A stretch of 64,000 nt of DNA from NCBI GenBank assembly GCA_964350945.1, contig CAYGLF010000003.1:1-64000 (forward strand). Direction: 5' to 3'. Position numbers and translations under genes: made by a program. Below, piece by piece: positions 34,684 to 43,700 of this stretch. Below the pieces are notes generated by a model, which was not told the origin of the DNA, did no database searches, and was given only the letters and a program-made list of their open reading frames with translations. This DNA is from CAYGLF01 sp964350945 (GTDB lineage: Bacteria > Chlamydiota > Chlamydiia > Chlamydiales > JAAZZY01). The stretch's first letter is position 1, and each line of letters starts with the position of its first letter.

Positions 34684-35867
34684 CTATTACTGGGTTGTGT
34701 TACTTTTTGATTATACAATTCTATTAAATTTTGAAGTCTATTGACTTCATTTAATAGTTGATAAAAGTATTGTTTGAACTCTTTGCTGTCAATAATTTCT
34801 TCATCACCCGCATCTGCTTTTTCAATCATGTCACCGACTTTATCCAAAGATTGATTGATCTGCTGCATTTCTCCTTGAAAAGCTTGTTTAAAAGCATCAG
34901 GAGTGTCTAAAGCATCGAGATCTTGATTGCGAGCTCTTTGAGCTTCTTTCCATCTAGAGTTTCTATGGAATAGTAGTCCGTAGTGGTTAAGATCATAGAT
35001 TAGTGTGCTCACGCGATCGATCAAGCCAACAGCCTCAAGATAAAGAGTAGGATCATTAATTAGCTTGCCAAGCGTTCCTTTACCATCTGCAATTTGTTGA
35101 CAGATATATAAAAGGCTAGAGGCTGTAGAATCCACTTTTTCGAAAAGGTCACTTGCGCGAACTTTTTCAATCATTTGGTTTGCTCCATTAGCCATCTTTG
35201 AAATGTCAATGGCAGCGCGGTTAAATGATCCGACCACATCAAGCTGGTTGGCCTGGTAGGCTAAATTGTGTATTTCCTCAATTGTAGAATTGAGGTTGTT
35301 TAACGAGTTATTCACAACTGCTTGATTTTCTTCAATGACCTCTGAGACCTTGGACATGGTCCGTGCCATTTCAGTGGCAGCATCTGATACATTTTTCAAA
35401 GTTCCAACTAATGGGTCTGCACTTGCTGCATAAATAATGCCTCCAATCGCATTTTGGGGCTGCTGACCCTCGGGGATTTTTTGAGGAATAATAGCAATGG
35501 ACTTTTCTCCAAGCAGACCGGAGGTGTGAATTTCAATTAGGTCCGTCGAATAAACCTTAACAGATGAGTCTACTGCTGCAATAACCTCGTATGAAAAAGG
35601 CCGCCCATACTCGTCAGAGTTTTCTTCTCTAGCGTTTAGGACTTGATTGATTTCAATCACTTCACCTACAGGACGACCCGCATAGGAGATACGGGTGCCA
35701 ATATCAATGCTTTCAACATTGGCAAAGCGAATGGTGAGTTGGTTTTTATTGTCGCCAACAGAAGGCTTAAAAAAGAAAATAGACCAAACAGCCACAGCAA
35801 TTCCGCAAACTGTAAAGCCTCCGATAATCATGCTCTTGACTTTTCCGGGAAGTTTTTTACGATCCAT
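34680..35867 (-). CDS. mlaD: MlaD-like MCE-domain substrate-binding protein
   Basis: The 395-residue protein has a membrane anchor (about residues 14-31) and an MCE domain (about 40-130) including RISYAGRPVGEVIEI. A long helical C-terminal part with many Asn, Gln and Ser follows. E. coli MlaD is about 180 residues, so the C-terminal helices are an extension of the kind seen in plant TGD2 or PqiB-like proteins. It would form the periplasmic ring that passes phospholipids between membranes. It is in one operon with mlaE and mlaF and overlaps mlaF by eleven bases. Confidence 0.85.
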   Translation of the reverse strand: MDRKKLPGKVKSMIIGGFTVCGIAVAVWSIFFFKPSVGDNKNQLTIRFANVESIDIGTRISYAGRPVGEVIEINQVLNAREENSDEYGRPFSYEVIAAVDSSVKVYSTDLIEIHTSGLLGEKSIAIIPQKIPEGQQPQNAIGGIIYAASADPLVGTLKNVSDAATEMARTMSKVSEVIEENQAVVNNSLNNLNSTIEEIHNLAYQANQLDVVGSFNRAAIDISKMANGANQMIEKVRASDLFEKVDSTASSLLYICQQIADGKGTLGKLINDPTLYLEAVGLIDRVSTLIYDLNHYGLLFHRNSRWKEAQRARNQDLDALDTPDAFKQAFQGEMQQINQSLDKVGDMIEKADAGDEEIIDSKEFKQYFYQLLNEVNRLQNLIELYNQKVTQPSNR

Positions 35868-36609
35868 AGATATTAATTCCTTTGGGGATGGAGTTTTCTA
35901 GAAAGCTTCTAATCATTTTTTCGTGGGAGCGTAGAAACTCTTCTTTGTTACCATTAAAAATAATTTTTCCTTCATTTAATATTGCAAAGCGATCACCTAC
36001 GGTTAGCGCCGAAGGAATATCGTGGGTCACTACTACCGAAGTTGCTTTAAGCTCATCTTGTGTTTTGACAATGAGTTCGCTAATTTGCATCGAGTGAATC
36101 GGATCTAGACCCGTTGTTGGCTCATCGTAAAGAAGGATTTGAGGGCGGTAGACAATCAGCCTTGCTAAAGCAGCTCTTTTTTTCATTCCACCGGAGAGCT
36201 CAGAAGGCATTTTATAAATAGCTTCAGAAAGACCCACCATATCGAGTGCATGTTCAACCCTCTCTTGGGTTTCACTGTACTCTAAGTTCTCATGCTGGTC
36301 TAAGTAAAAAGCCGTATTCTCAAAAACAGTCAGAGAATCAAAAAGAGCTCCGCCTTGAAAGAGCATTCCTGTATTGCGAATAGCTTGATAAAGATCAGGC
36401 CCGCGTAGCTCCGTGATATTAACCCCGTCAATTTCCAAATAGCCAGAATCAGGCTGTATCAACCCATTGATGTGTTTTAAAAAGACACTTTTCCCAATTC
36501 CAGACTGGCCCAAAATAACGAGGGTCTCTCCAGCTTTAATTTCTAATTCAAAGTCTTTAAGAACGGCTAAATCATCAAAGGATTTACATAGCGAGTGTGC
36601 CTTGATCAT
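35857..36609 (-). CDS. mlaF: MlaF-like ABC transporter ATPase
   Basis: The 250-residue ATPase has Walker A GQSGIGKSV, signature LSGGMKKRAALARL and Walker B LLYDEPTTGLDP, followed by VVTHDIPSAL. The GGMKKR signature is typical of MlaF/TGD3-type lipid transporters. It powers the MlaE permease. The start overlaps the mlaE stop (ATGA). Confidence 0.92.
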   Translation of the reverse strand: MIKAHSLCKSFDDLAVLKDFELEIKAGETLVILGQSGIGKSVFLKHINGLIQPDSGYLEIDGVNITELRGPDLYQAIRNTGMLFQGGALFDSLTVFENTAFYLDQHENLEYSETQERVEHALDMVGLSEAIYKMPSELSGGMKKRAALARLIVYRPQILLYDEPTTGLDPIHSMQISELIVKTQDELKATSVVVTHDIPSALTVGDRFAILNEGKIIFNGNKEEFLRSHEKMIRSFLENSIPKGINIYGS

Positions 36610-37388
36610 ATATTTGGCCCCCAGAATTTTGTGTGAAACAGGTTGAGGGCAAGGGTTAGTAAGAAGTTAACCACTAAAATTATTGAATAGTTGATGACCA
36701 CACTGTTAGTTGTGGAGTTGCCAACACCTGCGGCCCCTCCTTTGGTAGTCATCCCTTTATAGCAAGAAACTGTGACGATGATAATAGCAAAGCAGAATGC
36801 CTTGAAAAAACAAACGAAGATATCAAAATTCGTGATATTATCTGGTAGTGGAGACAAAAAAGTCATTGGAGGCATGCCAAAAAAATAGATGGCTAGAATA
36901 TAGGCTCCAAAAACACCCATAAGCACGTTAAAAACAGTTAGAATCGGAAACATGACGATCGCGGCAATAAATCGAGGGGCCACTAAGTGGCGAAGGGGAT
37001 TTACAGACATTGATTGTAGAGCATCAATCTGTTCAGAAACTTTCATGGTGCCAAGCTCTGCGCAGATGGCAGCTCCTACACGGCCGGTAATCATAAAAGC
37101 AGTCAAAATAGGTCCAAGCTCAGTAATCATTCCCTTGGTAACCATAATTCCGGTTACAGCAGCGAGCCCTTTGTCGGACAACTGAAAAATAGATTGCGTT
37201 GTTAAAACAAGTCCAGTTGAAAACCCGGTGATGGCAACTACTCCAAAAGACAAAAATCCAATGCTGTACATCTGATCACGTATCAATGACCAATTAGGGG
37301 GTCTTAGGATAGAAACCATAAAGACACGCAAGGTCAGTAAGACGTATTCACCAACAAGGTCCAAAAAATTTAAAGCTGACTGTAGCAT
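36606..37388 (-). CDS. mlaE: MlaE-like lipid ABC permease
   Basis: The 260-residue permease matches the MlaE/TGD1 family: GFSTGLVLTTQ near residue 56, then GPILTAFMITGRVGAAICAELGTMKVSEQIDAL split by short gaps, and SCYKGMTTKGGAAGVG near the end. Five helices are predicted. It is the first gene of mlaE-mlaF-mlaD-yqgE. AGGGAG lies before the ATG. Confidence 0.94.
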   Translation of the reverse strand: MLQSALNFLDLVGEYVLLTLRVFMVSILRPPNWSLIRDQMYSIGFLSFGVVAITGFSTGLVLTTQSIFQLSDKGLAAVTGIMVTKGMITELGPILTAFMITGRVGAAICAELGTMKVSEQIDALQSMSVNPLRHLVAPRFIAAIVMFPILTVFNVLMGVFGAYILAIYFFGMPPMTFLSPLPDNITNFDIFVCFFKAFCFAIIIVTVSCYKGMTTKGGAAGVGNSTTNSVVINYSIILVVNFLLTLALNLFHTKFWGPNI

Positions 37389-37462
37389 GTAGATTAAACT
37401 CCCTTAATCGCGGTATAAGGGATCTAAGAATTTAGGGTCAATCTAGCAAGATAAAAAAAGAA

Positions 37463-37942
37463 TTAAATAGCCTTAAAGTAAAGGATTTCCCTTTCTTTTC
37501 GGTGATCTGAAAAACTACCAGATGGTGAAGCAGCTTTAAACTTTTGACGCCAGCTATTGGACTCTTGGATGAATGTGTCAATGTTTTCACTAAGAACTTT
37601 TTCACTATCACCTTTAAATTCAACTTTTTGAGTAAAAAATATGGCGTTTTCATCCAAATTGGCAACTAAGCGGCCCGGCAGTTTCCTCTGCATTAGTAGC
37701 TCGCCTACAAGCTTATTCATAATAGACTGTATGCCAACACGGCTTTGGGGGAGGCGAGAACTGACCTGAGTTTTAAGTTCCATGCACCCTTCTTCAAAAT
37801 CATAATTGATGGTCAAAATGACCGCAGGGGAGTGGTTGATAACGATGGTTACCTGGCACGAGGGATCCAATTCAGGAGAAAAAAAGATTCCTAAATGGTC
37901 GCCTAAGGCCTTGATGTTCTTTGTGTAAAGTTGTTTGCTCAT
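37463..37942 (-). CDS. Probable CesT/Slc1-like type III secretion chaperone
   Basis: The 159-residue protein has the size and strand-helix pattern of class I secretion chaperones. There is an N-terminal amphipathic helix (LYTKNIKALGDHLGI), then strands VTIVINHSPAVILTINY and CMELKTQVSSRLP, a helix MNKLVGELLMQRKLPG, strands AIFFTQKVEF, and a final helix with TFIQESNSWRQKF. The last part and the LP...L.K|GELLM.....GRL region resemble chlamydial Slc1, the chaperone of Tarp. A perfect promoter ends only six bases before the ATG, so the mRNA is probably leaderless. It lies just upstream of mlaE. The assignment rests on pattern only. Confidence 0.5.
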   Translation of the reverse strand: MSKQLYTKNIKALGDHLGIFFSPELDPSCQVTIVINHSPAVILTINYDFEEGCMELKTQVSSRLPQSRVGIQSIMNKLVGELLMQRKLPGRLVANLDENAIFFTQKVEFKGDSEKVLSENIDTFIQESNSWRQKFKAASPSGSFSDHRKEREILYFKAI

Positions 37943-37948
37943 GAGAAT

Positions 37949-37977
37949 ATTATAGCAAATATATGAATAAATGTCAA
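37949..37977 (-). promoter_or_regulatory. Perfect consensus promoter of the chaperone-like gene
   Basis: On the minus strand TTGACA (37972-37977) and TATAAT (37949-37954) are 17 bases apart. The start codon A at 37942 is seven bases past the -10 box, the usual transcription start distance. Confidence 0.85.
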
Positions 37978-38131
37978 GGTTAAATTTGACACTCTCAAGC
38001 CAGTGATTTGGCCTTTTTGAAGCGCTTTATGACCCAGGAAATAAATTTCTTCAAATTTGGCCTTGAATTTAAAGATTAAATTAACGATATTCTTACGCTT
38101 TCTTAATTAAAACTTTACAAGGAGAAGAGAA

Positions 38132-38392
38132 ATGACAGTTATTCAAACATCAGCTACATTAGCAGCAACACCTTCAATTACAACCTCAGAGAGTCCCAAA
38201 TCTGTGACAACAGCAGGTTCTGTAAGTGCAGCATCTATTCAAGCAGGTTCTGTATCTTCAACAGTAAAAACACCTGTTATTGTAAAAATTTCTTCAGTTA
38301 AAAAAGGTTCATTGACTGCATCTACTGAAGCTGCAAAAATTGCTGAGCTTGCAAAGCTAAACAAGGCTAAAGAAACTGCACAAAAAGTGTAG
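38132..38392 (+). CDS. Small Ser/Thr/Ala-rich protein of unknown function
   Basis: The 86-residue product starts with a strong AAGGAG site and ends just before a terminator, so it is a real single-gene unit. About half the residues are Ser, Thr, Ala or Val, with no Cys, Trp, Tyr or Phe. Residues 31-45 contain a near repeat of AGSVS. The C-terminal 20 residues are a charged helix. It is probably disordered. Low complexity of this kind is common at the N-termini of type III secreted proteins, but no function can be assigned. Confidence 0.65.
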   Translation: MTVIQTSATLAATPSITTSESPKSVTTAGSVSAASIQAGSVSSTVKTPVIVKISSVKKGSLTASTEAAKIAELAKLNKAKETAQKV

Positions 38393-38421
38393 CCCTTGTC
38401 ACCTATCTAAAGTTTCTATGT

Positions 38422-38457
38422 AGAAGCCCACGCTTTTAAGTCTGGGCTTCTTTTCTT
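38422..38457 (+). terminator. Rho-independent terminator after the small Ser/Thr-rich gene
   Basis: AGAAGCCCA (38422-38430) pairs with TGGGCTTCT (38443-38451), and a T-rich tract follows. Confidence 0.85.
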
Positions 38458-38607
38458 TAATTCTCTTGATAAAATTTAAAAATAAATTTATAACGACCTC
38501 TTATTTTTGTTTATTCCCCCTCCCCAAAAAAGAACCCGGTCGGGGAGGCGCTTTATAATTAAGGGAACCCATTCCCAATCAGAGACTAAGGATACAAAGG
38601 TCGATTC

Positions 38608-39456
38608 ATGCTAAAGATTGAGCAGCTACTAGATGCAGGTCATATTTTATTTACGGGAGATCACGCTGAAATTAATGAAAAGGTGACGGTTGAAGATGTT
38701 CAGAAAATAGCCGCTAGGATTGCGGAAGACTATAAAGATGTCAAAATCAGTGTTAAAAATCTTTTTGAAGTTATGAAAAAGGCTTTTAGAGAACTTGATA
38801 AACACACTGTTCTTAGTGAGGACCAGCGCAGGGAGGTTGGCTCAAACATTATTCATAATATCATTGAAATTAACAAAGGGCATGACGCGGGCTTTTTTAC
38901 AGATAAGGCTTTAAAGTTATTGATCAACTATTCGCTAGAATCAGTGGCCGATGAGACCTTAGCCCAAAGAATAGATGAATCTAGTAGTGAATCAACTTCC
39001 AGTTTGAAAATCAGTGAACAAGAGAGCCTTTTAAGGTCGAGAATTGAAGAGTCAATCAATTCAAAAAATGAGGAGATAGATGAAATAGTCATTCCCAGCT
39101 ACTCAACTTCAAAACAATTAGAGAGAGCTGCCGTTGATAATAAAGAAGCATTGAAAGTTCAAGTTGAAGAAGCAAAGCAATACATTAGAGAAACCATGAT
39201 CGAGGTGGACTATAAGGTCGCTCAGCTGCAAGCACAACTACAAAGTAAAATTGAACAGGCGTTGGTTTTAGCTGACAAGGCCCATGATGAGGTTCTCAAT
39301 ACTTTAGAAGGTGCTCAGGAATTGTCACATGAGCTTAAAGAAAAGGTCGCCCTTGAAGTTCATATGTTAGCAGAGAAAATTATAGATGCTATTCAAAAGC
39401 CGTTAGTCTCATCGATGGACACAAACGCTCAATCGTCAATAGAAAGCCTGCACTGA
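38608..39456 (+). CDS. Unknown helical, coiled-coil protein
   Basis: The 282-residue product has no signal peptide or membrane segment. Residues 20-110 are mixed helices. Residues 125-165 are Ser/Glu-rich and probably disordered, and residues 170-270 form a long charged helix with heptad-like spacing (KVAQLQAQLQSKIEQALVLA). No family is recognised. Its last 28 bases overlap the convergent LRR gene. It may be a structural or secreted protein; that is speculation. Confidence 0.65.
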   Translation: MLKIEQLLDAGHILFTGDHAEINEKVTVEDVQKIAARIAEDYKDVKISVKNLFEVMKKAFRELDKHTVLSEDQRREVGSNIIHNIIEINKGHDAGFFTDKALKLLINYSLESVADETLAQRIDESSSESTSSLKISEQESLLRSRIEESINSKNEEIDEIVIPSYSTSKQLERAAVDNKEALKVQVEEAKQYIRETMIEVDYKVAQLQAQLQSKIEQALVLADKAHDEVLNTLEGAQELSHELKEKVALEVHMLAEKIIDAIQKPLVSSMDTNAQSSIESLH

Positions 39457-40208
39457 GCTTGGAGGCAGACTCTCTGAAGCTCTTTGCAAATCCTTGGTGA
39501 AAAATCATTTTTTTCAAGATACAAGCGCTGTAGAGACCAGCTAGCGATTTGTTTGCAAAGAGCTCCTGCTCCTTGATCAGTTAGCTCTGTTTTTACTAAG
39601 CTTAAATGAAGTAGCTGCTTGTTGCCTTCAAGAGCTGCAATAAGAGGAGGTATTCCCTCATCTTTAAGAGGATTCTCGTCCAGATACAGGTAAGTTAAGG
39701 TCGGGTGTATTTTTACAAAAACAGCCAAGAGCTTCATTTCATATTCTGCTAAAGAGCAGCGCTCAAGCCTTAAAGCACTGAGAGATACATTTAAGGATAA
39801 AGCGATGATAAAGGCTCTAAATGATTCCTTTGAGAAAGGATTGTCCTTTAGGGTGAGTGTGGTTGGAGTCTTAGCATGAATTTTTTTTTTCCAAGCTAAG
39901 ACAAGCAGCTCAAAGCAATGGTTGAAAAATCTTTTTGGAATCACAATTTGTGAGAGAGGGCCTATTTCATATTGGGAGAGTTCGTCAACAATTTGATCTT
40001 TGATAACTTGGGACTTAGACTCCTTAGAAGGGGGATCGAAAAGTTTAGAGGTTGCGCTTTCACTTTGCATCAAAGATTTTAAAAGCCTTAGATTACTAAT
40101 CACCTTACCAGTCAGAGCGGAGGCTTGGATGGGTTCGTTTGACTTTGAGGACTTAGAAGGTGTGATTTTATGGTGTAAAAATCGAAAGGGATCTTCAGGG
40201 CGATTCAT
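39429..40208 (-). CDS. Leucine-rich repeat protein (ribonuclease-inhibitor type)
   Basis: The 259-residue product has a polar N-terminus of about 100 residues and then four to five LRRs. Examples are LSALRLERCSLAEYEMKLLA, LTYLYLDENPLKDEGIPPL, LLHLSLVKTELTDQGAGAL and LQRLYLEKNDFSPR. The 28-residue spacing and the alternating helix pattern match the RI-like class, common in eukaryotes and in effectors of intracellular bacteria. No signal peptide is seen. It probably binds a host or bacterial protein; the target is unknown. It follows the gene at 40273-40710 on the same strand and may be co-transcribed with it. Confidence 0.8.
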   Translation of the reverse strand: MNRPEDPFRFLHHKITPSKSSKSNEPIQASALTGKVISNLRLLKSLMQSESATSKLFDPPSKESKSQVIKDQIVDELSQYEIGPLSQIVIPKRFFNHCFELLVLAWKKKIHAKTPTTLTLKDNPFSKESFRAFIIALSLNVSLSALRLERCSLAEYEMKLLAVFVKIHPTLTYLYLDENPLKDEGIPPLIAALEGNKQLLHLSLVKTELTDQGAGALCKQIASWSLQRLYLEKNDFSPRICKELQRVCLQAQCRLSIDD

Positions 40209-40272
40209 GGTCTGCCTCCTTAAGATCCCTATTTAAACCAAGTGAGCTATTCAATCAAGCAAAACAGATCTC

Positions 40273-40710
40273 TTACATTCTACGGTTGAGAGAGCTCATG
40301 CACTCGTTGAGCATGCTAATAATTTTGAGTACTTCGCTATTAAATCTATGAAGATCATTTTCTTGATCCGCATAAATTCTTTGATCTTGTTGAATTCTTT
40401 CGCTGTACTCATTGTGTGCTGTTTGAATTTCTTGAAAAAGGAGCATTGCCTCTTCAATAGTTTCAAATGCATAGGTTCTTTCGTGTCCTTGAAAAAACTC
40501 TTGGTCATAGAGCTTATCTAAAAGTTCTTTTTGATAAGGTTGACTAAAATCAATTCTAGAGCTTTGGTGTAATTGATCCTGAATAGTTTCTTTAATTTCC
40601 TCTAAAACGCGGGTGTCATTTTTTAGGGAGGTTAGCTTATTTAACGATTGATTCAGTAGAACTTCATGATCTCCTAAGACTGAAATTAAGCCGTTTAAAT
40701 TAATTGTCAT
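40273..40710 (-). CDS. Unknown small helical protein
   Basis: I place the start at the ATG at 40710 because GGAGAAG sits at the right distance upstream; the ATG at 40725 overlaps that site and is less likely. The 145-residue product is acidic, rich in Gln, Glu and Leu, and almost all helical, with possible coiled coils near residues 20-50 and 90-135. It could be a chaperone or an effector, but no family is recognised. It precedes the LRR gene by 64 bases. Confidence 0.6.
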   Translation of the reverse strand: MTINLNGLISVLGDHEVLLNQSLNKLTSLKNDTRVLEEIKETIQDQLHQSSRIDFSQPYQKELLDKLYDQEFFQGHERTYAFETIEEAMLLFQEIQTAHNEYSERIQQDQRIYADQENDLHRFNSEVLKIISMLNECMSSLNRRM

Positions 40711-40740
40711 GCACTGCTTCTCCATTTTAATATACGTGCC

Positions 40741-40749
40741 ATTATAGCA
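40741..40749 (-). promoter_or_regulatory. Extended -10 promoter of the 40273-40710 gene
   Basis: On the minus strand the sequence reads TGCTATAAT, a TGN-extended consensus -10 box, about 30 bases before the start codon. No good -35 box is present. Confidence 0.45.
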
Positions 40750-40784
40750 TGAAAAGGCTATTTCTCACAGGTCTAGAAATTATT

Positions 40785-43700
40785 TTAATAGCTGAAATTC
40801 CACTGTGCTTGGAGGCGAGCTAGTTGTTGTTTGTCAAAATAAGTTTGGAACTGAAACCCCCACTTAAAATGAGCCGTGATCAAGAAGGGAGCTGGACCAG
40901 GGGACACGGGACGGTTGAGTGTAATCAAAACATTGCGCGAGATGTATTTACCGACCTGCACCGTAGTCATACTTCCTGCGGCATCAATGGAGGGTCCAAA
41001 GGTAAGCTGGTCAAGACCAATTCCTTTGCGAAGTCTTTCTATTGGGGTGGGGCCAATGTAGACATTGCTTAATGAGGACAATGTTTTGGTTAGCGAGACT
41101 GCTTGAAAAGGGGTTAGGCCATCAGACATTTGGTTAAAGAGGATCTGTGAGAGCACATCTTTTTTGTCTAATTGTGGTTGAGAGCTAAAAGTTAAAAAGG
41201 GAGCTCTTAGAGGTCCTTTTAAATTTAAGTTGATAAGGTACCCATTAATATCTCGGTCAGCCAGTAAGTTAATAGAAGTTTCTCTTGAAGGATGCCCATT
41301 TAATAAAAGGGTGCCTGATCTAAGCTTAAAGCTTCTACCTGCAAATTCAAAATTCCCCTCAACACTTTCTAACTTACCTTCAAACTTTGGGGATAGATCG
41401 GATCCTAAAATATGGAGATCTCCTTTCCACGAAGAGTTGAGTCCTTTTCCTTTAATTAGAGTGTTATTCAAAACCTTGAGTTTGACATCAAAATACATGG
41501 GGACTGGAGGCCTAGAACTTCTTAGTACAGCTCGACTACTTCTTTGGGTAGGGTAGAGGTAGGTAACAGCAAGTTTGGGAGTGTTGCTTCCTATATTGTT
41601 GGGGATCGTAACCTCTGCACTTGTTACTGTCATTGCTCCTTTCAAAAAAGAGCGCTTGGAGTCTCCTTTTAATGATATGGGCCCATGAACTGATCCTGTG
41701 ATAAAATCAAATTGGACAATTTGGGCATTTTGAAGGTCAGCTTCAAATTCAAATGGCATGTGCTTTTTAATGTCTAAGTCAATCTGACCGTGTGCTAAAA
41801 TGTGTCCTTCATGATCATCAAAGGCTTGCAAATTTTTAAGAATAAGGTCATTTTTCTCAGCAATCATTTCAAACGACATGTTTTTGAGCACTAAGCCTAA
41901 GAAGAGATTTTCATAATACCCATTGTTTAAGTTTAAGTATCCGGTGACATTTGGTTTTTCAAGTGGACCTTTCAATTTAAGCTGAGCTTGAATATCTCCA
42001 TGGATTAAATGGTTTTCTGGGAGAGCAAGTTGCACAAAAGGGTTTATCGCTCCGAGATATTGCAGCTCTATTTTACTATCTTTTTCAAAGGAGAGAGTTT
42101 GTTTGAATGGAAACCAAGAAATTTGTGAGGGCAGTTGAAATTCGAGAGTTGAGTGGTTGTAAAGGTCCTGGGACAGGCGTACCTTCCCTCCAATAAGATC
42201 TTTTTCAAAGCTAAGCTCAATATTTGAAAAATAAGGGTACTGATTCTCTAAGCCCTCTACACTCAACTCATGAAGAGTTGCAGTGGCATTTCCTAATATA
42301 TGAGAAGTTATATTTGCGAGTTTTGCTTCTGCATCGAGGCTTCCTCTAAGGTCAAATTTAGGGATAAAATATGAAAGGGTTTCAACAGGGAACTTTTCAA
42401 TGTTTACATTCAAAGAATCTTCATTTAAATTTTTTATCAGTTCCACTTTTCCAGCACCTACTTGCATGCTTGTAGAAGAAAAATGAAAATGAGGCTTAAG
42501 GTAGGTGAAGTTTGTGGGTTTTAACAGCGAAAACCTATGACCATTAACTTCTCCAGAGAGCTGGCGTATATACCCTTTCCAAAGGTGATCTTGCAGCTGC
42601 ATCGTTCCTACTGATGAGATTGCAAATTCTCCACTAGTTTGTAGTTTGTAGAGGAATTCTTGACTTTTAGAGTCTATATACAGCTGGATATTTTCGAAAG
42701 ATTTGCTTTGGTAATTCAAAAAGTCACTGAAAAGATACAATTCTCCTTGAAACTTTTTCCAGTCTAAGCTTGCCAGTTCCCCGTCTAGGTTTAGCTCAAA
42801 ATCTTGAATGGTTAGATTTTTATGTTGTAGTGATGTGCCGGTTGCTTGAGTACTTAGAGTTTGACGAGCACCCTGTACTTTAAGGTCAACATCTAAGAGT
42901 ATGGAGCCATCTATATCCCCATGCACCTCCTGCTTAAGGAGTGGGGAGAACAGAGCGAGCTGTTTAAGTTTATAGTCAATTGTTCCTAGATAAGCTTGTT
43001 TGATCTTTTTAAAAGAGGGGGAAATTAAGGAGTTTTTTCCATAGGCAAGGCTAGTTTCAGTGAGGTTAAAATTATCTTGATTGAAAAATTGATAGTGAGA
43101 GCTAAACAAAAATGGCGCTTGATTCAGTTGTGTTTGGGTTTGGACTTCTCCTTTGAGCCCAGCCCCATCTTTTTGAACACTTAGTGTTGATTTAATGTCA
43201 TTAACGATGATGTGTTTATATAAAACTTTCTCAGAGCTAAGCTCTAGGGTTGCTTTTGGATCAAACAGGCTTTGTGAAAGTGTCAGGCGACTTTTTGCAA
43301 CCCCTTCGAGTGGGGTTTTTAAAAAATACTGAGTGAAATTGAGGTTGGTGTTTTCTCCATCTAAATGAACGTTTTGAAGTTGGTAGTTTCGATCTAATGA
43401 GCCTTCTCCTTTTAAAGAGAAATAGTCAGACTGGATCGTTAGATCGCTTAGGGAAAGTCCATTAATACTGCTGAAGCTTACTTTAGAGTTGAGGGTTAGT
43501 GGGCTATTATCTAAAAGAGCAGACCAAAGGGGTTGTTTTTTTGAAAGGGGAGTAAGAGTTAGGTCTAGGGTTCCTTTAAAAGCCTTAGCTGTAATTTTTT
43601 GAGGTTGAAAGAAACTAATAAGAGCTTCTGGGGATCCTTTGAGGTAGGTCGAGAGCTTCCAGGCGGGTAATGATTGGTCGAATAAAAAAGCACTCAGCCT

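Noticed and set aside
38519..38548. Hairpin CCTCCCC/GGGGAGG upstream of the 38608 gene
   Set aside because: A 7-bp stem with a 16-base loop and no T-run; too weak to call a terminator, although it may form locally.
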